Below, piece by piece: positions 8,281 through 18,589 of a DNA stretch of 57,001 bases; the first letter of the stretch is position 1; the number at the start of each line of letters is the position of its first letter. The stretch spans positions 1-57,001 of the forward strand of contig JABSRN010000063.1 in NCBI GenBank assembly GCA_013214025.1, written 5' to 3'. Under the pieces are notes generated by a model. The model was not told the DNA's origin. It ran no database searches and saw only the letters and a program-made list of their open reading frames with translations. The translations under genes and the position numbers were made by a program. The stretch is from Polyangiaceae bacterium (GTDB lineage: Bacteria > Myxococcota_A > Polyangia > Polyangiales > Polyangiaceae).

Positions 8281-10872
8281 TCACTCTTCCGCTAGGCGCT
8301 CTAGGGCCGGGCGCACGCGGCTCAGTTCGTCGCGGGCGGTATCGATGAGTTCCTGATCGTCTGCAATTAGCACGCGGTCGCGAGCCCTGTGCTCCAGCCG
8401 AGCGAAGTGGCTGCTGAGCTCAGTGGCGCCGATATTCATGCTGGCACCTTTGAGTAGGTGCGCTACTTTTCGAACGGCCTCGGCGTCGTCGTCTCGCAGG
8501 CTTTGGTCCAGGATGTGGAGTCGCTGCTCGGTTTTACTCAGGAACTTCGATACGAGCTTGCGGAGAAAATCGGGCCGCTTCGGATTCCGGAGCTGGCGAA
8601 GTTGCTCAGTGATCTCCGGGTCGAGCGCTCCGGGGGCAGCGCCCGCAGGGGCGTCTGTGTCTACAGCCTGTTGGCTGACGACTTCCTGGCAGTTTCGTGC
8701 GATGGTCTCGTTGAGATTGTCCATCTTGAGCGGCTTCGTCATGTAGTCGTTCATGCCGGCCTCCAACACTTTGGCTCTTTCGCCATCCAGAGCGTGCGCC
8801 GTGACGGCGATGATCGGGATCGAGGAGAGCGAGTGCTCTCGTTCGTGTGCGCGAATTTTGCGCGCGGCCGAGTAGCCGTCTAGGACCGGCATCTGACAAT
8901 CCATCAGTACGATGTCGAAGCTGTGCTCCTCTAGTAGGGCATCCACTGCCTGTTGCCCGTTGTTGACCAAGTGGTAGCGATGCCCCAGATGGTCAAGGGT
9001 GGCGCCCATCACGTCCCTGTTGGCCTCGTTGTCTTCGGCGATCAGGATGTGCCGGGGGAACGCCGCCTTGGCAATTGTCCGTGATGGGGGAGCCGGCTCG
9101 CTAGCCACCAAAGGGGTCCCGGCTACGACGCAGTGAAGAATCTCTAGCAGCGGCTCCGGGCGGATCGGCTTGTTGATGCTCCATTTTATGCCGGCGTCCT
9201 CCAGCGTGCCTTGGAGGTGGCCCGGTCCCGAACAGAGCATGACGACGGAGACGGACTTGAGCCTCGAGACCGCGCGGATAGCTTTGGCCAGAGCGAAGCC
9301 GTTCATATCCGGCATTTCTTGGTCGATGATCGCGATGCCAAAGGGCGTATCTGACGCCGCGTGGTCCAGAAGCAGCTTCAGACCCGCCTTGCCGCTACTT
9401 GCCGCGCTCGCATCGAAGCCCCAGGAGGTGAGCAATTCGCAGAAAAATTCGCGATTGGCATCGTTGTCGTCGACGACAAGCACCGGAGGGTGGGCGATGC
9501 CCCAATCGATGGGCAGGGCCGACGGAGGGGGTTCGCCCTGCAAGACCACCGTGAAGTAGAATATGCTGCCTTCTCCTTGTTGGCTCTCCACCCCGATTTC
9601 ACCCCCCATCATCTGCACCAGGCGTTTGCAGATGGCGAGGCCTAACCCCGTGCCGCCGAAGCGACGCGTGGTCGAAGTGTCCGCCTGGGAGAATGCATCG
9701 AACAAGTGCGCCTGGGCATCCTGAGCGATACCGATGCCAGTATCACTCACATCGAAGCGCAAAGTGAGCTCAACGTCGCTTACGTCGGCCACCTCTGCAC
9801 GCAGTACAATTTGCCCTTGCTCGGTGAACTTCAGCGCGTTCCCGATGATGTTCGTGAGGACCTGCTGCAAACGGAGAGAATCCCCGACAAGATGATTGGG
9901 GCTGGACGTCGTCGTGCAACAAATGAACTCGATGCCTTTGTCTTGGCACTGGATACCGAAGGTTTCGGTGAGGTCGTCGAGCATCGAATGCAGACTGAAT
10001 TCGGCAAGTTCGAGCTGGAGCTTACGCTCGCCGATCTTCGTAAAGTCCAATATTTCGCTGATGATCCCAAGTAGCGATTCGCCCGAGTGACGAATCGTGG
10101 ATACTAAGCGTTTTTGGGCGCCATCCAACCTGGTCTCGGCAAGGATTCTTACCATACCCAGTACCCCGTTCATCGGTGTGCGGAGTTCATGGCTCATGTT
10201 TGCCAGGAATTCACCCTTGGCAGTGTTTGCGGCCTCAGCTAGCTTCCGGGCGAGCTTGTTGGTTTCCAAGAGGCGCTCCACTTGAGCGATTGAAAAGGCA
10301 ATCCAGGTTGCGACCACGATCCCCAACGCCATGATGGCCAGCGCGATGCTCAAGGCGATGGCACGGCTCTTGGCTGCGAGCGTCTCGATTCGATTGGTGG
10401 AGTAGCCGAGTACGAGGCTCGCGGGTTTACCCAGTTTCAAGTCGATGGGAACGGCAAAATGCGCTTCGCCCTTGTAGTACCGACCCTCCCCGTGGGGCAG
10501 TTGGCGAGGACGGCTTCTGATGTCGATGACGTGCGGGTTCAACTGGGCGATGAGGTGCCCCGTGGCGTCAAATGCGGCGACGTAGATCAGCTCCTTGTCG
10601 TCCGCCATAGACGCGAAGGACTCCTTGACGGCGAGCGGGTCGTCGAAGTTGATGCCCAAGGCGACGTCGCGGGCAACCAATTGGGCTACGGCGGTGGCTT
10701 TGGTACGCAGGGCTTCGGTGAGCGCGTCGTGTCGCCGCCCCGGAAAATAGACGTATTCGACGATGGCTAGAAGAGCAAACACCAACAGCGTCGGAACGAC
10801 GACCGTAGTTCTGGTGCGATGGGACCGTTGCGCTGATTCAGCGACGTCCTTCCGAGGTAAATCATCGGGCAT
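8281..10872 (-). CDS. Hybrid sensor histidine kinase (two receivers and Hpt)
   Basis: The protein has 863 residues. Transmembrane helices at about 23-43 and 171-195 flank a ~125-residue periplasmic sensor of unclassified type. The kinase core has phospho-acceptor His228 in [14 protein letters not shown]-box [10 protein letters not shown] (about 341-350), G1 DTGIGI and G2 [10 protein letters not shown] first receiver (about 463-580) has Asp517 in [12 protein letters not shown] second (about 608-720) has DCQMPVLDG with Asp658. An Hpt domain with [12 protein letters not shown] (His805) closes the protein. This ArcB/BarA-like layout passes phosphate His-Asp-His-Asp to an external receiver. The protein's natural partner is the receiver gene just upstream on the same strand (27-bp gap). 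The signal sensed is unknown. Confidence 0.92.
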   Translation of the reverse strand: MPDDLPRKDVAESAQRSHRTRTTVVVPTLLVFALLAIVEYVYFPGRRHDALTEALRTKATAVAQLVARDVALGINFDDPLAVKESFASMADDKELIYVAAFDATGHLIAQLNPHVIDIRSRPRQLPHGEGRYYKGEAHFAVPIDLKLGKPASLVLGYSTNRIETLAAKSRAIALSIALAIMALGIVVATWIAFSIAQVERLLETNKLARKLAEAANTAKGEFLANMSHELRTPMNGVLGMVRILAETRLDGAQKRLVSTIRHSGESLLGIISEILDFTKIGERKLQLELAEFSLHSMLDDLTETFGIQCQDKGIEFICCTTTSSPNHLVGDSLRLQQVLTNIIGNALKFTEQGQIVLRAEVADVSDVELTLRFDVSDTGIGIAQDAQAHLFDAFSQADTSTTRRFGGTGLGLAICKRLVQMMGGEIGVESQQGEGSIFYFTVVLQGEPPPSALPIDWGIAHPPVLVVDDNDANREFFCELLTSWGFDASAASSGKAGLKLLLDHAASDTPFGIAIIDQEMPDMNGFALAKAIRAVSRLKSVSVVMLCSGPGHLQGTLEDAGIKWSINKPIRPEPLLEILHCVVAGTPLVASEPAPPSRTIAKAAFPRHILIAEDNEANRDVMGATLDHLGHRYHLVNNGQQAVDALLEEHSFDIVLMDCQMPVLDGYSAARKIRAHEREHSLSSIPIIAVTAHALDGERAKVLEAGMNDYMTKPLKMDNLNETIARNCQEVVSQQAVDTDAPAGAAPGALDPEITEQLRQLRNPKRPDFLRKLVSKFLSKTEQRLHILDQSLRDDDAEAVRKVAHLLKGASMNIGATELSSHFARLEHRARDRVLIADDQELIDTARDELSRVRPALERLAEE

Positions 10873-10899
10873 GCGCGGGTTTCCGCTAATAGGCTGCGC

Positions 10900-11349
10900 C
10901 TAACGAGCGCCGGAAGTCCTGCCGGCGCTCGTGACGTTAGCATGATGAGATCTCATGACGCGGTTGAACTCGGCTAGGAAGGTCTTGTGGCCGATGGCCT
11001 TGCTGATGGCACCGATGGCACCGGTTTCTTTGGCCAGTCGCTGCAGTTCGTCGATATCTCGTCCGGAGTACAGAACGAAGCTGGGCATGGTGGCGTTGCG
11101 CACGCTACGTCGTGTCGCGGTTTCCCGAAGCAGCTTGATGATATCGTCACCGTTGAGACCGGGCATCTCGATATCCAGAACGACGACGTCGGGCTTGTCC
11201 CGCAAGATGCGACGGCTGGTTCCGAAGCCCGTATCCTGCGTGGTCACGTTGTGGCCATGGCTTTCCAACAAAGCAGCGATAATTGCGAGGCTGGTTTCGT
11301 CGTCATCGACAACAAGGATGCTCAGGGGAGTCATGGGTTCGGAAGGCAC
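10900..11349 (-). CDS. Stand-alone receiver-domain response regulator (CheY-like)
   Basis: The 149-residue protein is essentially one receiver domain: acidic pocket VVDDDE (about 13-18), phospho-acceptor Asp59 in VVVLDIEMPG, and a C-terminal SK motif (GAISKAIGH) in the place of the conserved Lys. It has no output domain. Start at 11349; an ATG five codons later (11334) is also possible. It is the first gene of a two-gene unit with the hybrid kinase. That kinase ends in Hpt, so this protein is the likely terminal receiver of the phosphorelay. Its own 3' end contains a perfect 10-bp inverted repeat (10904-10931). Confidence 0.85.
   Translation of the reverse strand: MPSEPMTPLSILVVDDDETSLAIIAALLESHGHNVTTQDTGFGTSRRILRDKPDVVVLDIEMPGLNGDDIIKLLRETATRRSVRNATMPSFVLYSGRDIDELQRLAKETGAIGAISKAIGHKTFLAEFNRVMRSHHANVTSAGRTSGAR
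10904..10931 (-). promoter_or_regulatory. Inverted repeat at the receiver gene 3' end
   Basis: CGAGCGCCGG (10904-10913) and CCGGCGCTCG (10922-10931) form a perfect 10-bp stem with an 8-nt loop. It overlaps the last codons of the receiver gene, 32 bp before the kinase start. It could reduce read-through and so set the receiver-to-kinase ratio. No T-tract follows. Confidence 0.5.
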
Positions 11350-11768
11350 GTCGTCTAGGGATTACGACCGGACGGAGCCGTTACCCTAGCATGCCGTTTT
11401 GAGCCGGTTGGGAATGCCTCGGCACGGGGTTGTCTCGATTCGGGACAATAATGCCCTTAAGTGTTGCTCGGGGAGCCGCGGCGACGAGTTCCGCGGGGGC
11501 TGGACAAAAAGGACCTTAGCCCTGCCAGCGGCGGTCGCTTGAGGTCCGCTATGGTGCGGAGGGCTCCGGCACGGGGAGGAGTGCTTTGGGGTCGTTCCCC
11601 GGGGGATTTAGCCCCTCGCCGGCTGCTCTTTATCAAGTACATCTAGTAGTCCGCGGGAGCCTGGGCGCCTGCTTTGACTGGCGTTGTGCGCGTGCTGCTT
11701 ACCTGTGGTGCCAGCGTCGAGCGCAGTTCGTACACGGGACTCGCCGAAGGCGAGCTCGCTCAGGGCGT
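11350..11768. other. Intergenic region
   Basis: About 420 bp between the start of the receiver gene and the end of the PKHD hydroxylase gene, both leftward. Short open frames exist on both strands (about 61 codons around 11457-11646) but have no ribosome binding site or family resemblance. Nothing else is seen. Confidence 0.5.
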
Positions 11769-12443
11769 CTACTGATCTGCCCACATACGGAGCAAATTGT
11801 AGTGCGCTTGCCTCAGTAACAGGCTCTCCGGCGAGTTCGCCGCGGTCTGCTCTAGCTTTGACGCGACCTGAACGATATCGAATAGGATTTTTCGCGCGGC
11901 GGGGTCGCGCACCATGCTCTGCATCCAACTGATGGCGACCATGCGACTGCCGCGAGTCACGGGCTCCACCCGGTGCAGCAGGGAAGACGGGTAAATCACG
12001 GCATCACCAGCGGCTCCACGGACGCTCTTTGTGCCGTACTCGGACTCAAACACAAGGACGCCGCCATCGTAATCGTTGGGATCGGTCAAAAACACCGTCA
12101 TCGATAGATCCGTGCGAATGCTGCCCGAGGGCGTCCCCATGATTGGCAGATCCAGGTGCGTGCCGTAGGCCATATCCACGTCGTAGCGACAGAATCGCAG
12201 GGGCAAGATGGTGTGCGGTACGGCCGCGGCCTTGAACGCATCGCTCGTATTGAGTCGCGCGAGAATTACCCGGCCCAATTTCTGGGAGAGGGCGTGTTCG
12301 ACGGGCAGTTGCAGCGAATGTTTGACGGTTTTCGTGGCCCCTTGAGCCGTAGCGGCGCCGTCAACGAACGGGGCACCGCTCAGAGCGTCTACCAGTTCTT
12401 TCGCGGCGGTGGCTTCCAGCAGGCCCTTAATGACGGTTAGCAC
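11769..12443 (-). CDS. PKHD-type Fe(II)/2-oxoglutarate hydroxylase (PiuC/YbiX family)
   Basis: The 224-residue length and motif spacing fit the PiuC/YbiX family of cytosolic PKHD-type hydroxylases. Iron ligands are His96 and Asp98 (YGTHLDLP) and His157 (LLHRVEPV), and Arg167 (TRGSR) would bind 2-oxoglutarate. In other bacteria this family is often linked to iron uptake, but its substrate is not firmly known. Here the context differs: it is the third gene of a leftward set behind another 2-oxoglutarate oxygenase (31-bp gap) and an FG-GAP lipoprotein. Inference: it may modify a protein or small molecule connected with that set. A TonB receptor, its usual neighbour, is absent. Confidence 0.87.
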   Translation of the reverse strand: MLTVIKGLLEATAAKELVDALSGAPFVDGAATAQGATKTVKHSLQLPVEHALSQKLGRVILARLNTSDAFKAAAVPHTILPLRFCRYDVDMAYGTHLDLPIMGTPSGSIRTDLSMTVFLTDPNDYDGGVLVFESEYGTKSVRGAAGDAVIYPSSLLHRVEPVTRGSRMVAISWMQSMVRDPAARKILFDIVQVASKLEQTAANSPESLLLRQAHYNLLRMWADQ

Positions 12444-12474
12444 GTAGCGAATCTAACAGAATTTGGCAAAGGTC

Positions 12475-13017
12475 TCAGGAGTCGGCGCATTTCACCTTAC
12501 CGTGGTCGGCCGCCAGCTTAAAAGCCACGGTGACGCGCAGGCCCCCATAGGACTTTTGCGGGGCTCGCCCCACGTGGGCGATGTTCGAATCGAAGAAGAC
12601 CCCACGGTTCGGAAGAGGAAGCGTGCCGGCCGCGATTTCCCCCTGCTCGGAGAACCAAAGAGTTTCGCCCCCCCACTCGGCTTTCCACTCGGGGGCGGGG
12701 TAATACAGCAAGGTGTAGGTGCCTGGTTCTCGATCGTCGACGTGAATGCCGCCGCCCTGGCCGTGGGTGTGGCCGTTAGCGTACTGCCTCACGACTTTCA
12801 AAGCCGTGTCGGCGACCTTTTCACACTGCGGCTTGACGTGTTCCCACAGCTCCGTGATGGCGGGTGAATCATCAAGATCCATCTTCCAGAACCCGCCCTG
12901 GGAGGGATCCGTACTGTAGTTTCCGAAGTACCAATTCTTTTGTTGGGTCGCCGTCCAGACGGCCCGCTGCAGCTCGGGGGTCGCCAGCTTCGGGACGATC
13001 TGAATGATTCGGGCCAT
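12475..13017 (-). CDS. 2-oxoglutarate/Fe(II)-dependent oxygenase (prolyl-4-hydroxylase-like)
   Basis: The start at 13017 is favoured because its ATG overlaps the TGA of the upstream gene (TGATG), a coupling arrangement; an upstream start at 13062 would add 15 non-homologous residues. The 180-residue product has the facial triad His92-x-Asp94 (GGIHVDD) and His148 (SNIAHVGRAP), with Arg161 for 2-oxoglutarate. The GTYTLLYYPAPEW...GGETLWF stretch between the ligands is typical of the prolyl-hydroxylase-like double-stranded beta-helix. No signal peptide, so it acts in the cytoplasm. It is unlike its PKHD neighbour in sequence, so the pair is not a recent duplication. Confidence 0.85.
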   Translation of the reverse strand: MARIIQIVPKLATPELQRAVWTATQQKNWYFGNYSTDPSQGGFWKMDLDDSPAITELWEHVKPQCEKVADTALKVVRQYANGHTHGQGGGIHVDDREPGTYTLLYYPAPEWKAEWGGETLWFSEQGEIAAGTLPLPNRGVFFDSNIAHVGRAPQKSYGGLRVTVAFKLAADHGKVKCADS

Positions 13018-14561
13018 CAGGGGTCCGACAGTAGCACCTTGATCTCTTCGCTCCCCGGGCAAGCGACGGCGATATCGTCGATATCGTCGCCATTGAGCCG
13101 CCCAACTTCGAGGCGTGTGGGGCCCGTGCCCGCGCCGACGTCGATGAAGCGCGGTGTGCTGAAGTTACCGGCGCCGTCGCCGAACAATACGGAGATGGCG
13201 TCGTCGTCCGTGAGCGTAATGGCCATATCCGGGTGTCCGTCGCCGTCCAGATCGCCGATAGCGACATCCGAGGGCGTCGAGCGTCCGGCGTCGCGGGGCC
13301 CGGTACCGACGTCGACGCTGACGTAGTCCTTGCCGCCTTGGTCGATGAATCCGCCGGCGCCGTCACCGAAGAGAACGTTGACCTTATCGGCATCGCCGAG
13401 CACTACGATGATGTCGGGGTTGTTGTCGCCGTTGAGATCGGCGGTTTTGAGCGCGACGGTGGTGCCTTCGATGGTTGTCAGTTCGGCGTCGCCGAATTCC
13501 AACATGGTCGAGGCGTCTGGTGCGTTCCAGGTGAGGGTGCGTCGCCTGAGCACGGATGTGGAGTCGTTGCCGAGCACGACGTAGGTGGTGCTCGGGCTTA
13601 GATCGGCGAGGGCGATGCGCCCTGTTTCAGAGTTTCCATACTCCGCTTCCGTGTGGGTCACGTAGCCTTCGCCGTATCCGCTGCCGATGTGAACGCCCCA
13701 GGCTTCGTCGGTGCTGAATGCGATGTCGTCGCCTGGGGGGCTGCCGATGATGTCAGCCACTGCGATGTCCCAGGTGGGGCCTTCTCCGGCATACGGCATC
13801 GCGATGCTTTCGGTGACGCCGGCGTCGGTTATGGGGTCGTGCCCCAGATGGGCATAGCTGCGTGAGGTGTTGCCGGACCAAACAATATCTAGGTTGGAAT
13901 CATCCAGCGGCGTGAGCTGTCCGATCTCTAGATCGTGGTAGGGATTGCTCGTCGAAAATCCGGTGGGTTCGGGAATTACGGTCTCGGTAGCGGCGGGAGT
14001 TGTCCAATCGCTGGAGAAGTACGACATCCCGTAGCCACCGAGGTGGATGACGTCCGGCGAGCTTCCGCCGCTCCAGTTGCCGATGGCGACATCGATGGCA
14101 TTGCCTTCGCCCACCGCGTAGACGAATCGGGATTCGTAACAGACCTCACAGGCGTTGTTGGTGGCGTTGCCGCAGGTGCTGCCGGAGTCGACGCCGGCGT
14201 CGGCTTCGGTCCAAGGAGGGCAAATGCCTTCGAAGCCTGCCTCGGTATCGGCGTCGGCCATTGCTTCAGTGCCGGAGTCTGTCATTGGATCGATGCTGCT
14301 GTCGGCGATGCCGCCATCTCCGCTCGTGCCCCCGGTCGTTCCAGAGCCTGCAGTGGATGTGCCTCCCGAGCTGGTGCCGGCGGTGCCCGCCGTGCCGCCG
14401 GACGAGGCTCCGCCCGAAGTCGCTTCTGCCGCACCGTCCACTGCGGAGGTATCCGCGCCGCTATCGTTTGAAGCCTCGGTCGGTGACGAGGAATCGGTGT
14501 CACAACTGGCCACCACGAGGGGCAAGGCCAGTCCCAGTACGATCTTATTCGAAGCAATCAT
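13017..14561 (-). CDS. FG-GAP/VCBS-repeat lipoprotein
   Basis: The 514-residue product has a lipobox VVASC (Cys20), followed by an Asp/Ser/Gly/Thr-rich linker to about residue 120 and a small Cys-containing segment. The rest is built of FG-GAP-type repeats: DLNGDNNPDIIVVLGD...VNVLFGDGAGGF and DLDGDGHPDMAITLTD...ISVLFGDGAGNF, plus weaker ones upstream. These loops bind calcium in integrin-like seven-bladed propellers. It is probably anchored on the cell surface. It is the first gene of a three-gene unit with two 2-oxoglutarate oxygenases, and translationally coupled to the first of them. Confidence 0.85.
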   Translation of the reverse strand: MIASNKIVLGLALPLVVASCDTDSSSPTEASNDSGADTSAVDGAAEATSGGASSGGTAGTAGTSSGGTSTAGSGTTGGTSGDGGIADSSIDPMTDSGTEAMADADTEAGFEGICPPWTEADAGVDSGSTCGNATNNACEVCYESRFVYAVGEGNAIDVAIGNWSGGSSPDVIHLGGYGMSYFSSDWTTPAATETVIPEPTGFSTSNPYHDLEIGQLTPLDDSNLDIVWSGNTSRSYAHLGHDPITDAGVTESIAMPYAGEGPTWDIAVADIIGSPPGDDIAFSTDEAWGVHIGSGYGEGYVTHTEAEYGNSETGRIALADLSPSTTYVVLGNDSTSVLRRRTLTWNAPDASTMLEFGDAELTTIEGTTVALKTADLNGDNNPDIIVVLGDADKVNVLFGDGAGGFIDQGGKDYVSVDVGTGPRDAGRSTPSDVAIGDLDGDGHPDMAITLTDDDAISVLFGDGAGNFSTPRFIDVGAGTGPTRLEVGRLNGDDIDDIAVACPGSEEIKVLLSDP

Positions 14562-15143
14562 GATTATCAGCTCTCCACTATTGAGATGGACTCGCCGATT
14601 GTGTCATCACAAAGGCCGTCTGCCAAGCCGGTCCTATAATGGCTGTCGCGGCGCTGGCTGTCGCGGCGCTGGCTGTACCTGGGCGTAGATCGCGGACAGC
14701 AGTGATTGGCAGTCACATGGCTTTGCCGACCGTGTAGGCCTGCTTTGGGATTCCCCCGGTGGCGAGCACGCTGGCGCCGGATTCGGTTATCACAAATTTT
14801 CTGGTCACGGTGGCTGACGACGACGCCTCTAGCATCACTAGTAAAACGCCGTGTTCGGCAAGCTCCGCGGTTGGGCGATTACCGTGCTGACGCCGCACTA
14901 ACAAATAGAGGGGAGCAGGAGTTGTGGGAGGGAGTCGAGTCCGCTGAGTGAGCAGCACAGAGGAGTCGGGTTAGGGTCGAGGACCTCAGAAAAATAGCTC
15001 TAGGACAGCCAGATCGCGGTTGGGATAGGCGATTTGTGACAAAATGTCGGGGTTTTGCCACTTTGTCGACCCAAGCGAGGGGGCGGCGTTGTGTCGAAGC
15101 ACTCAAGGCGCGGCAGATTAGGCGTCTCAACCCGTAGAACGAG
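14562..15143. other. Divergent intergenic region with 15-bp tandem duplication
   Basis: About 580 bp between two divergent lipoprotein genes. It holds a perfect 15-bp tandem duplication, GGCTGTCGCGGCGCT, at 14641-14670, followed by a partial third copy. No supported gene is seen; short open frames on both strands lack ribosome binding sites. Confidence 0.55.
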
Positions 15144-16088
15144 ATGATGGGAAGAACCAAGGGGCTGGCGGCGATTGGCGTCTGCGCGTTGCTCCTTGGG
15201 TGTGCTAGCGCGGCGCCCGGCTCCACGATTTCGTCAGAGCTTTCGAGTTCGTCGAGAGCGATCGCATGCCCGAGGGCAGAAAAACTGGCGGTCGCGTCGT
15301 CCCAGCCATCGGCTCCACCACTCTCCGTTGAGCCTTCCAACCCGTCCGCGCTGGTTGCCGCCCCACCGCCACCGCCTAGCTTGCTGTTCCGTGATCGCGA
15401 ACACGTGAGCTACGCGGAAGTCATCGACCGCATGCGGGCCATCGCTGATCAGTTTAGCGAGACTGTGTCGGTGGTTCAAAGCTACGAGGCATTGCTCCGG
15501 GACTTTGGCTTGGACTCTGACGAACTGCCCCTGGAGAGTTACAGTCGGATCCGATTGGCTTTCGAGGCGACCCGGGACGGGGGACTCTGGGGCCTGCGTT
15601 GGAAGATCACCGATGAGTTACCGCGATCCGATCGCATCTGGGAGCAATGGCAGCCTTTCGATTTTGCTTTGAACGCCGGCAGCACGCCCAAAACCAAGCA
15701 AGATGCTGTGACGGCCCTCGCCGAGTGTGACGAGCTGTCCGCTCTGTTTGCGATTGTCGCGCGAGATCTGGGAGTGCACGGCTTCGTGGCGCTCCACTGG
15801 CCTTACTGGAACCATGTGGTCGCGGTCTGGCAAGTTCAGCGGCGTGATGGCGGTCATGTGCGAATCGTGATCCCCACTACCCAGTCCTTTCTCTCCGAAA
15901 ACGCCGGGCTCGGTACTCGCGAACTGGAGACCCTGCGCGTGCTATTTCCGTATGTCCGTCGGGACGTGCGTCCGGAGACGCAGCTGCCCGTTGGCCTGGC
16001 GCGCTTCCTCATCGAGCGGCTGATGACGTTGGGGGCACTGAGCGAGGGCGAACTGCAGGCGCGGCGAAATCGTTTGGGTGGGAGTTGA
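15144..16088 (+). CDS. Lipoprotein with possible transglutaminase-like domain
   Basis: The 314-residue protein has a clear lipoprotein signal (ALLLGC, Cys20), a Ser/Pro-rich linker to about residue 80, then a globular domain. Within it, AECDELSALFAIVARDLGV (Cys195), the later YWNHVVAVW (His224) and a VRIVIPTTQ strand resemble the Cys-His arrangement of transglutaminase-like cysteine peptidases, but the usual Asp is not evident. I offer that fold as a possibility only. A second ATG directly follows the first (15147). It converges on the pbpC-like gene. Confidence 0.6.
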   Translation: MMGRTKGLAAIGVCALLLGCASAAPGSTISSELSSSSRAIACPRAEKLAVASSQPSAPPLSVEPSNPSALVAAPPPPPSLLFRDREHVSYAEVIDRMRAIADQFSETVSVVQSYEALLRDFGLDSDELPLESYSRIRLAFEATRDGGLWGLRWKITDELPRSDRIWEQWQPFDFALNAGSTPKTKQDAVTALAECDELSALFAIVARDLGVHGFVALHWPYWNHVVAVWQVQRRDGGHVRIVIPTTQSFLSENAGLGTRELETLRVLFPYVRRDVRPETQLPVGLARFLIERLMTLGALSEGELQARRNRLGGS

Positions 16089-16348
16089 GCCGGACAAACA
16101 CGAGGACAATTCGGCAATTTCACAAATTGATGGTTGAGCGTGAACGTATCTCGCTGCTCCGCATCCTACGGACACGCGGCTTGATACAGATATCGAGATG
16201 CCGGCAGATTACAATGAATCTACGACAAACTTCAGACGCGGTGCCTCGTTCGTCCAATTCTCACTTTCTGTTCGTCGATAGCTTGCTGGCGTTCAGCGCT
16301 TCCATTTGAACTCCGCAGCGCCGAAGCGCCGCGCCTACTGAACCAGGC

Positions 16349-18589
16349 TTACTGAACCAGGAAGCGCACGGCGGAACTTGATAGCCCGCCACGACTGACT
16401 GCGAGTAACTCGTGTTGCCCACGGCGCAGCGCCCACAGTACCTCGGCTTCGCCGGTGGCGGCCAGCCGTTGACCGTCGATCACGTAGTGGTTGAGATCGC
16501 CTGTGGCTCTCAGCACTAGCGTTTGCCGCGCTTCGGCGACGGCAGGATCGAGATGGAAGCGCATCCCGTCCTGGGGGAACACCACGGAGGGAAGCGCTGT
16601 CTGCTTCGCCTGTGTGCGCGCTCCTCCGGTACCGCTCGTGTGGGCATGATCGCAAGGCGCGGGTGCCGAGCCTGGGAGGAATACTTCGGTCATGACGTCA
16701 TGGCAGTGTCCGGTGGCCGCTTGTCCAGATTGTTTGCAGATGGCGTGTCGTTCCAGATCTTCGGAGTGCAACGGCGAGCCGCTGGGATGTTGCGAATTTT
16801 CGATGAGATGGGTCATCACGCTATGAAATAGGGGGCCCGCGGCGACGGCTCCGGTCGCGTGTTTCATCGGGGTGGCGTTGAAGTTGCCGACCCATACGCC
16901 CACCGTCAATTCGCGCGTATATCCCACCGTCCAAGCGTCGCGGTAGGCCTTGGAGGTGCCGGTTTTTACGGCGACCGGAATCGATAACTCCAGCGCGCTG
17001 CCGCGACCGAAGGCTTCGATTCGTGCCGCGTTGTCCGACAAGATTTCGCTGATCAATGCGGCGGCACCGGCGGATACTACTCGAAGGGGCTCGCTAGCGG
17101 GATCATCGAGCAACAGACGGGCGCGTCGATACACACCGCCTCGTGCGAGAGCCGCGTAGGCGGCAGTCACTTCGAGCAAGCTGACTTCCCCGACTCCAAG
17201 GGCCAGCGCTGGTCCGTAGTGAGCGGCGTCCTGTGTCAGTGAACGGAGACCGAATTGGCGGAGGAGTTTGAGCCCCTCGTCGACGCCCATCTGATCGAGC
17301 AGTGAGACGGCCGGTACGTTGAGGGACGTGACTAGGGCGCGACGTAGGCGCACGCGCCCGCGGAACCGCCGGTCGTAGTTCAGCGGCGCGTAGTAGCCCC
17401 CCGGCGTCCAGAACTGAGTCGGCGAGTCCGGCAGCAGGGAGGCAGGGCTGAAACCCAATTGGTCGATGGCGGCTGCGTAGAGCAGCGGTTTGAGTGCGGA
17501 GCCTGCCTGTCGGGGAGTGCGAGCGCCGTCGTGTTGCCCTTGATCAGCCTTGGAATGCACGTCGGGCGAGCCGACGTAGGCGAGCACTTCCGAGCTGCGG
17601 TTGTCGATCACGACAACTGCGGCGGCGGTGGCGCCGCGATGATCCATCAGCCGTCGGTGGGTGGACGTCAGCGCTTCTACTTCTCTTTGTAGCGGACCCG
17701 AGAGCGTGGAGCGGAGTTCGGCGCGCGAGTCCGCCGCGGGGGGCAATAATCGTCGTACCCAGTGGTGCGCTCCGGGCAGCGGCGGGCGGGGCAGTAGCGT
17801 TACGGGGAGCCCTTGAGCGCGTTGGGCGCAGTCGGCTGCGACCAGCCCGTGTTTCGCCATTCGCCTGAGCACGCGGTTACGGCGCGCTCGGACGATGCTC
17901 GGGCGCTTCTTCGGATCGTAAAGATTGGGTCCGCGGATCAGTCCCGCCAGGGTGGCGGCTTCGGCGAGACCCAATGCTGAAAGGGACTTTCCGAAGTACT
18001 GATCGGCGGCGGCCTGGATGCCGACGATGTTCGGTCCGAAGCTCACGCGGTTGACATAGGCCACCAGGATTTCGTCCTTGCTCAGCTCGTGCTCGATGCG
18101 TAGGGCTAAGGCCATCTCTTGCCATTTTCCGCGCAGTGTCGCTGGGCGGTCGAAGGTGCTGCGGGCTAGCTGTTGGGTGATGGTGCTGGCCCCGGAGACC
18201 AAGCGCCGGTGCCACAAGAATTGAAGACCCGCCCGAGCGATCGCTAGCGGATCGACCCCGCGGTGGCTCCGGAAGCGAGCGTCCTCTGCTCCGAGTAACG
18301 CATTTTTGACGTCGTCGGATAGCTCCGATAGCCCGACCGGCGTGAACCACGATTTGTCTGCCGCGCGGGTTCGGGCCAACAAACGACCGTCTCGATCGTA
18401 GACACGTTGTCCGCCTGAAGCTGTGGCGCGGAGTTCTTTGGGGAACTCGGCGACGGCGGCGCTGGTGAGCAGCGCCGCGACGACCAGGCAGCTGATGGCG
18501 AGTCCAAGGGCGACCAGCCGCCGGACAACGCGAAAGGTGCGAGCGCCGAAGTGCGGCTGACGGACGGGGGCAGAGAGCGGGAAGTTCAT
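16349..18589 (-). CDS. pbpC: Penicillin-binding protein 1C (bifunctional glycosyltransferase/transpeptidase)
   Basis: The start at 18589 gives an ATGA overlap with the stop of the upstream alpha-2-macroglobulin gene; upstream in-frame codons run inside that gene and look non-coding. The product has 746 residues: an N-terminal membrane anchor (about 25-48), a GT51 glycosyltransferase (EDARFRSHRGVD, catalytic Glu102; GASTITQQLAR), and a transpeptidase with S364-A-L-K367, S422-L-N424 and K542-T-G-T-S. A C-terminal domain of the PBP1C type (BiPBP_C) runs from about residue 665. It polymerises and crosslinks peptidoglycan in the periplasm. The yfhM-pbpC pairing seen in Escherichia coli is conserved here. 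A short direct duplication (CTGGTTCAGTA) lies at its 3' end. Confidence 0.93.
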   Translation of the reverse strand: MNFPLSAPVRQPHFGARTFRVVRRLVALGLAISCLVVAALLTSAAVAEFPKELRATASGGQRVYDRDGRLLARTRAADKSWFTPVGLSELSDDVKNALLGAEDARFRSHRGVDPLAIARAGLQFLWHRRLVSGASTITQQLARSTFDRPATLRGKWQEMALALRIEHELSKDEILVAYVNRVSFGPNIVGIQAAADQYFGKSLSALGLAEAATLAGLIRGPNLYDPKKRPSIVRARRNRVLRRMAKHGLVAADCAQRAQGLPVTLLPRPPLPGAHHWVRRLLPPAADSRAELRSTLSGPLQREVEALTSTHRRLMDHRGATAAAVVVIDNRSSEVLAYVGSPDVHSKADQGQHDGARTPRQAGSALKPLLYAAAIDQLGFSPASLLPDSPTQFWTPGGYYAPLNYDRRFRGRVRLRRALVTSLNVPAVSLLDQMGVDEGLKLLRQFGLRSLTQDAAHYGPALALGVGEVSLLEVTAAYAALARGGVYRRARLLLDDPASEPLRVVSAGAAALISEILSDNAARIEAFGRGSALELSIPVAVKTGTSKAYRDAWTVGYTRELTVGVWVGNFNATPMKHATGAVAAGPLFHSVMTHLIENSQHPSGSPLHSEDLERHAICKQSGQAATGHCHDVMTEVFLPGSAPAPCDHAHTSGTGGARTQAKQTALPSVVFPQDGMRFHLDPAVAEARQTLVLRATGDLNHYVIDGQRLAATGEAEVLWALRRGQHELLAVSRGGLSSSAVRFLVQ

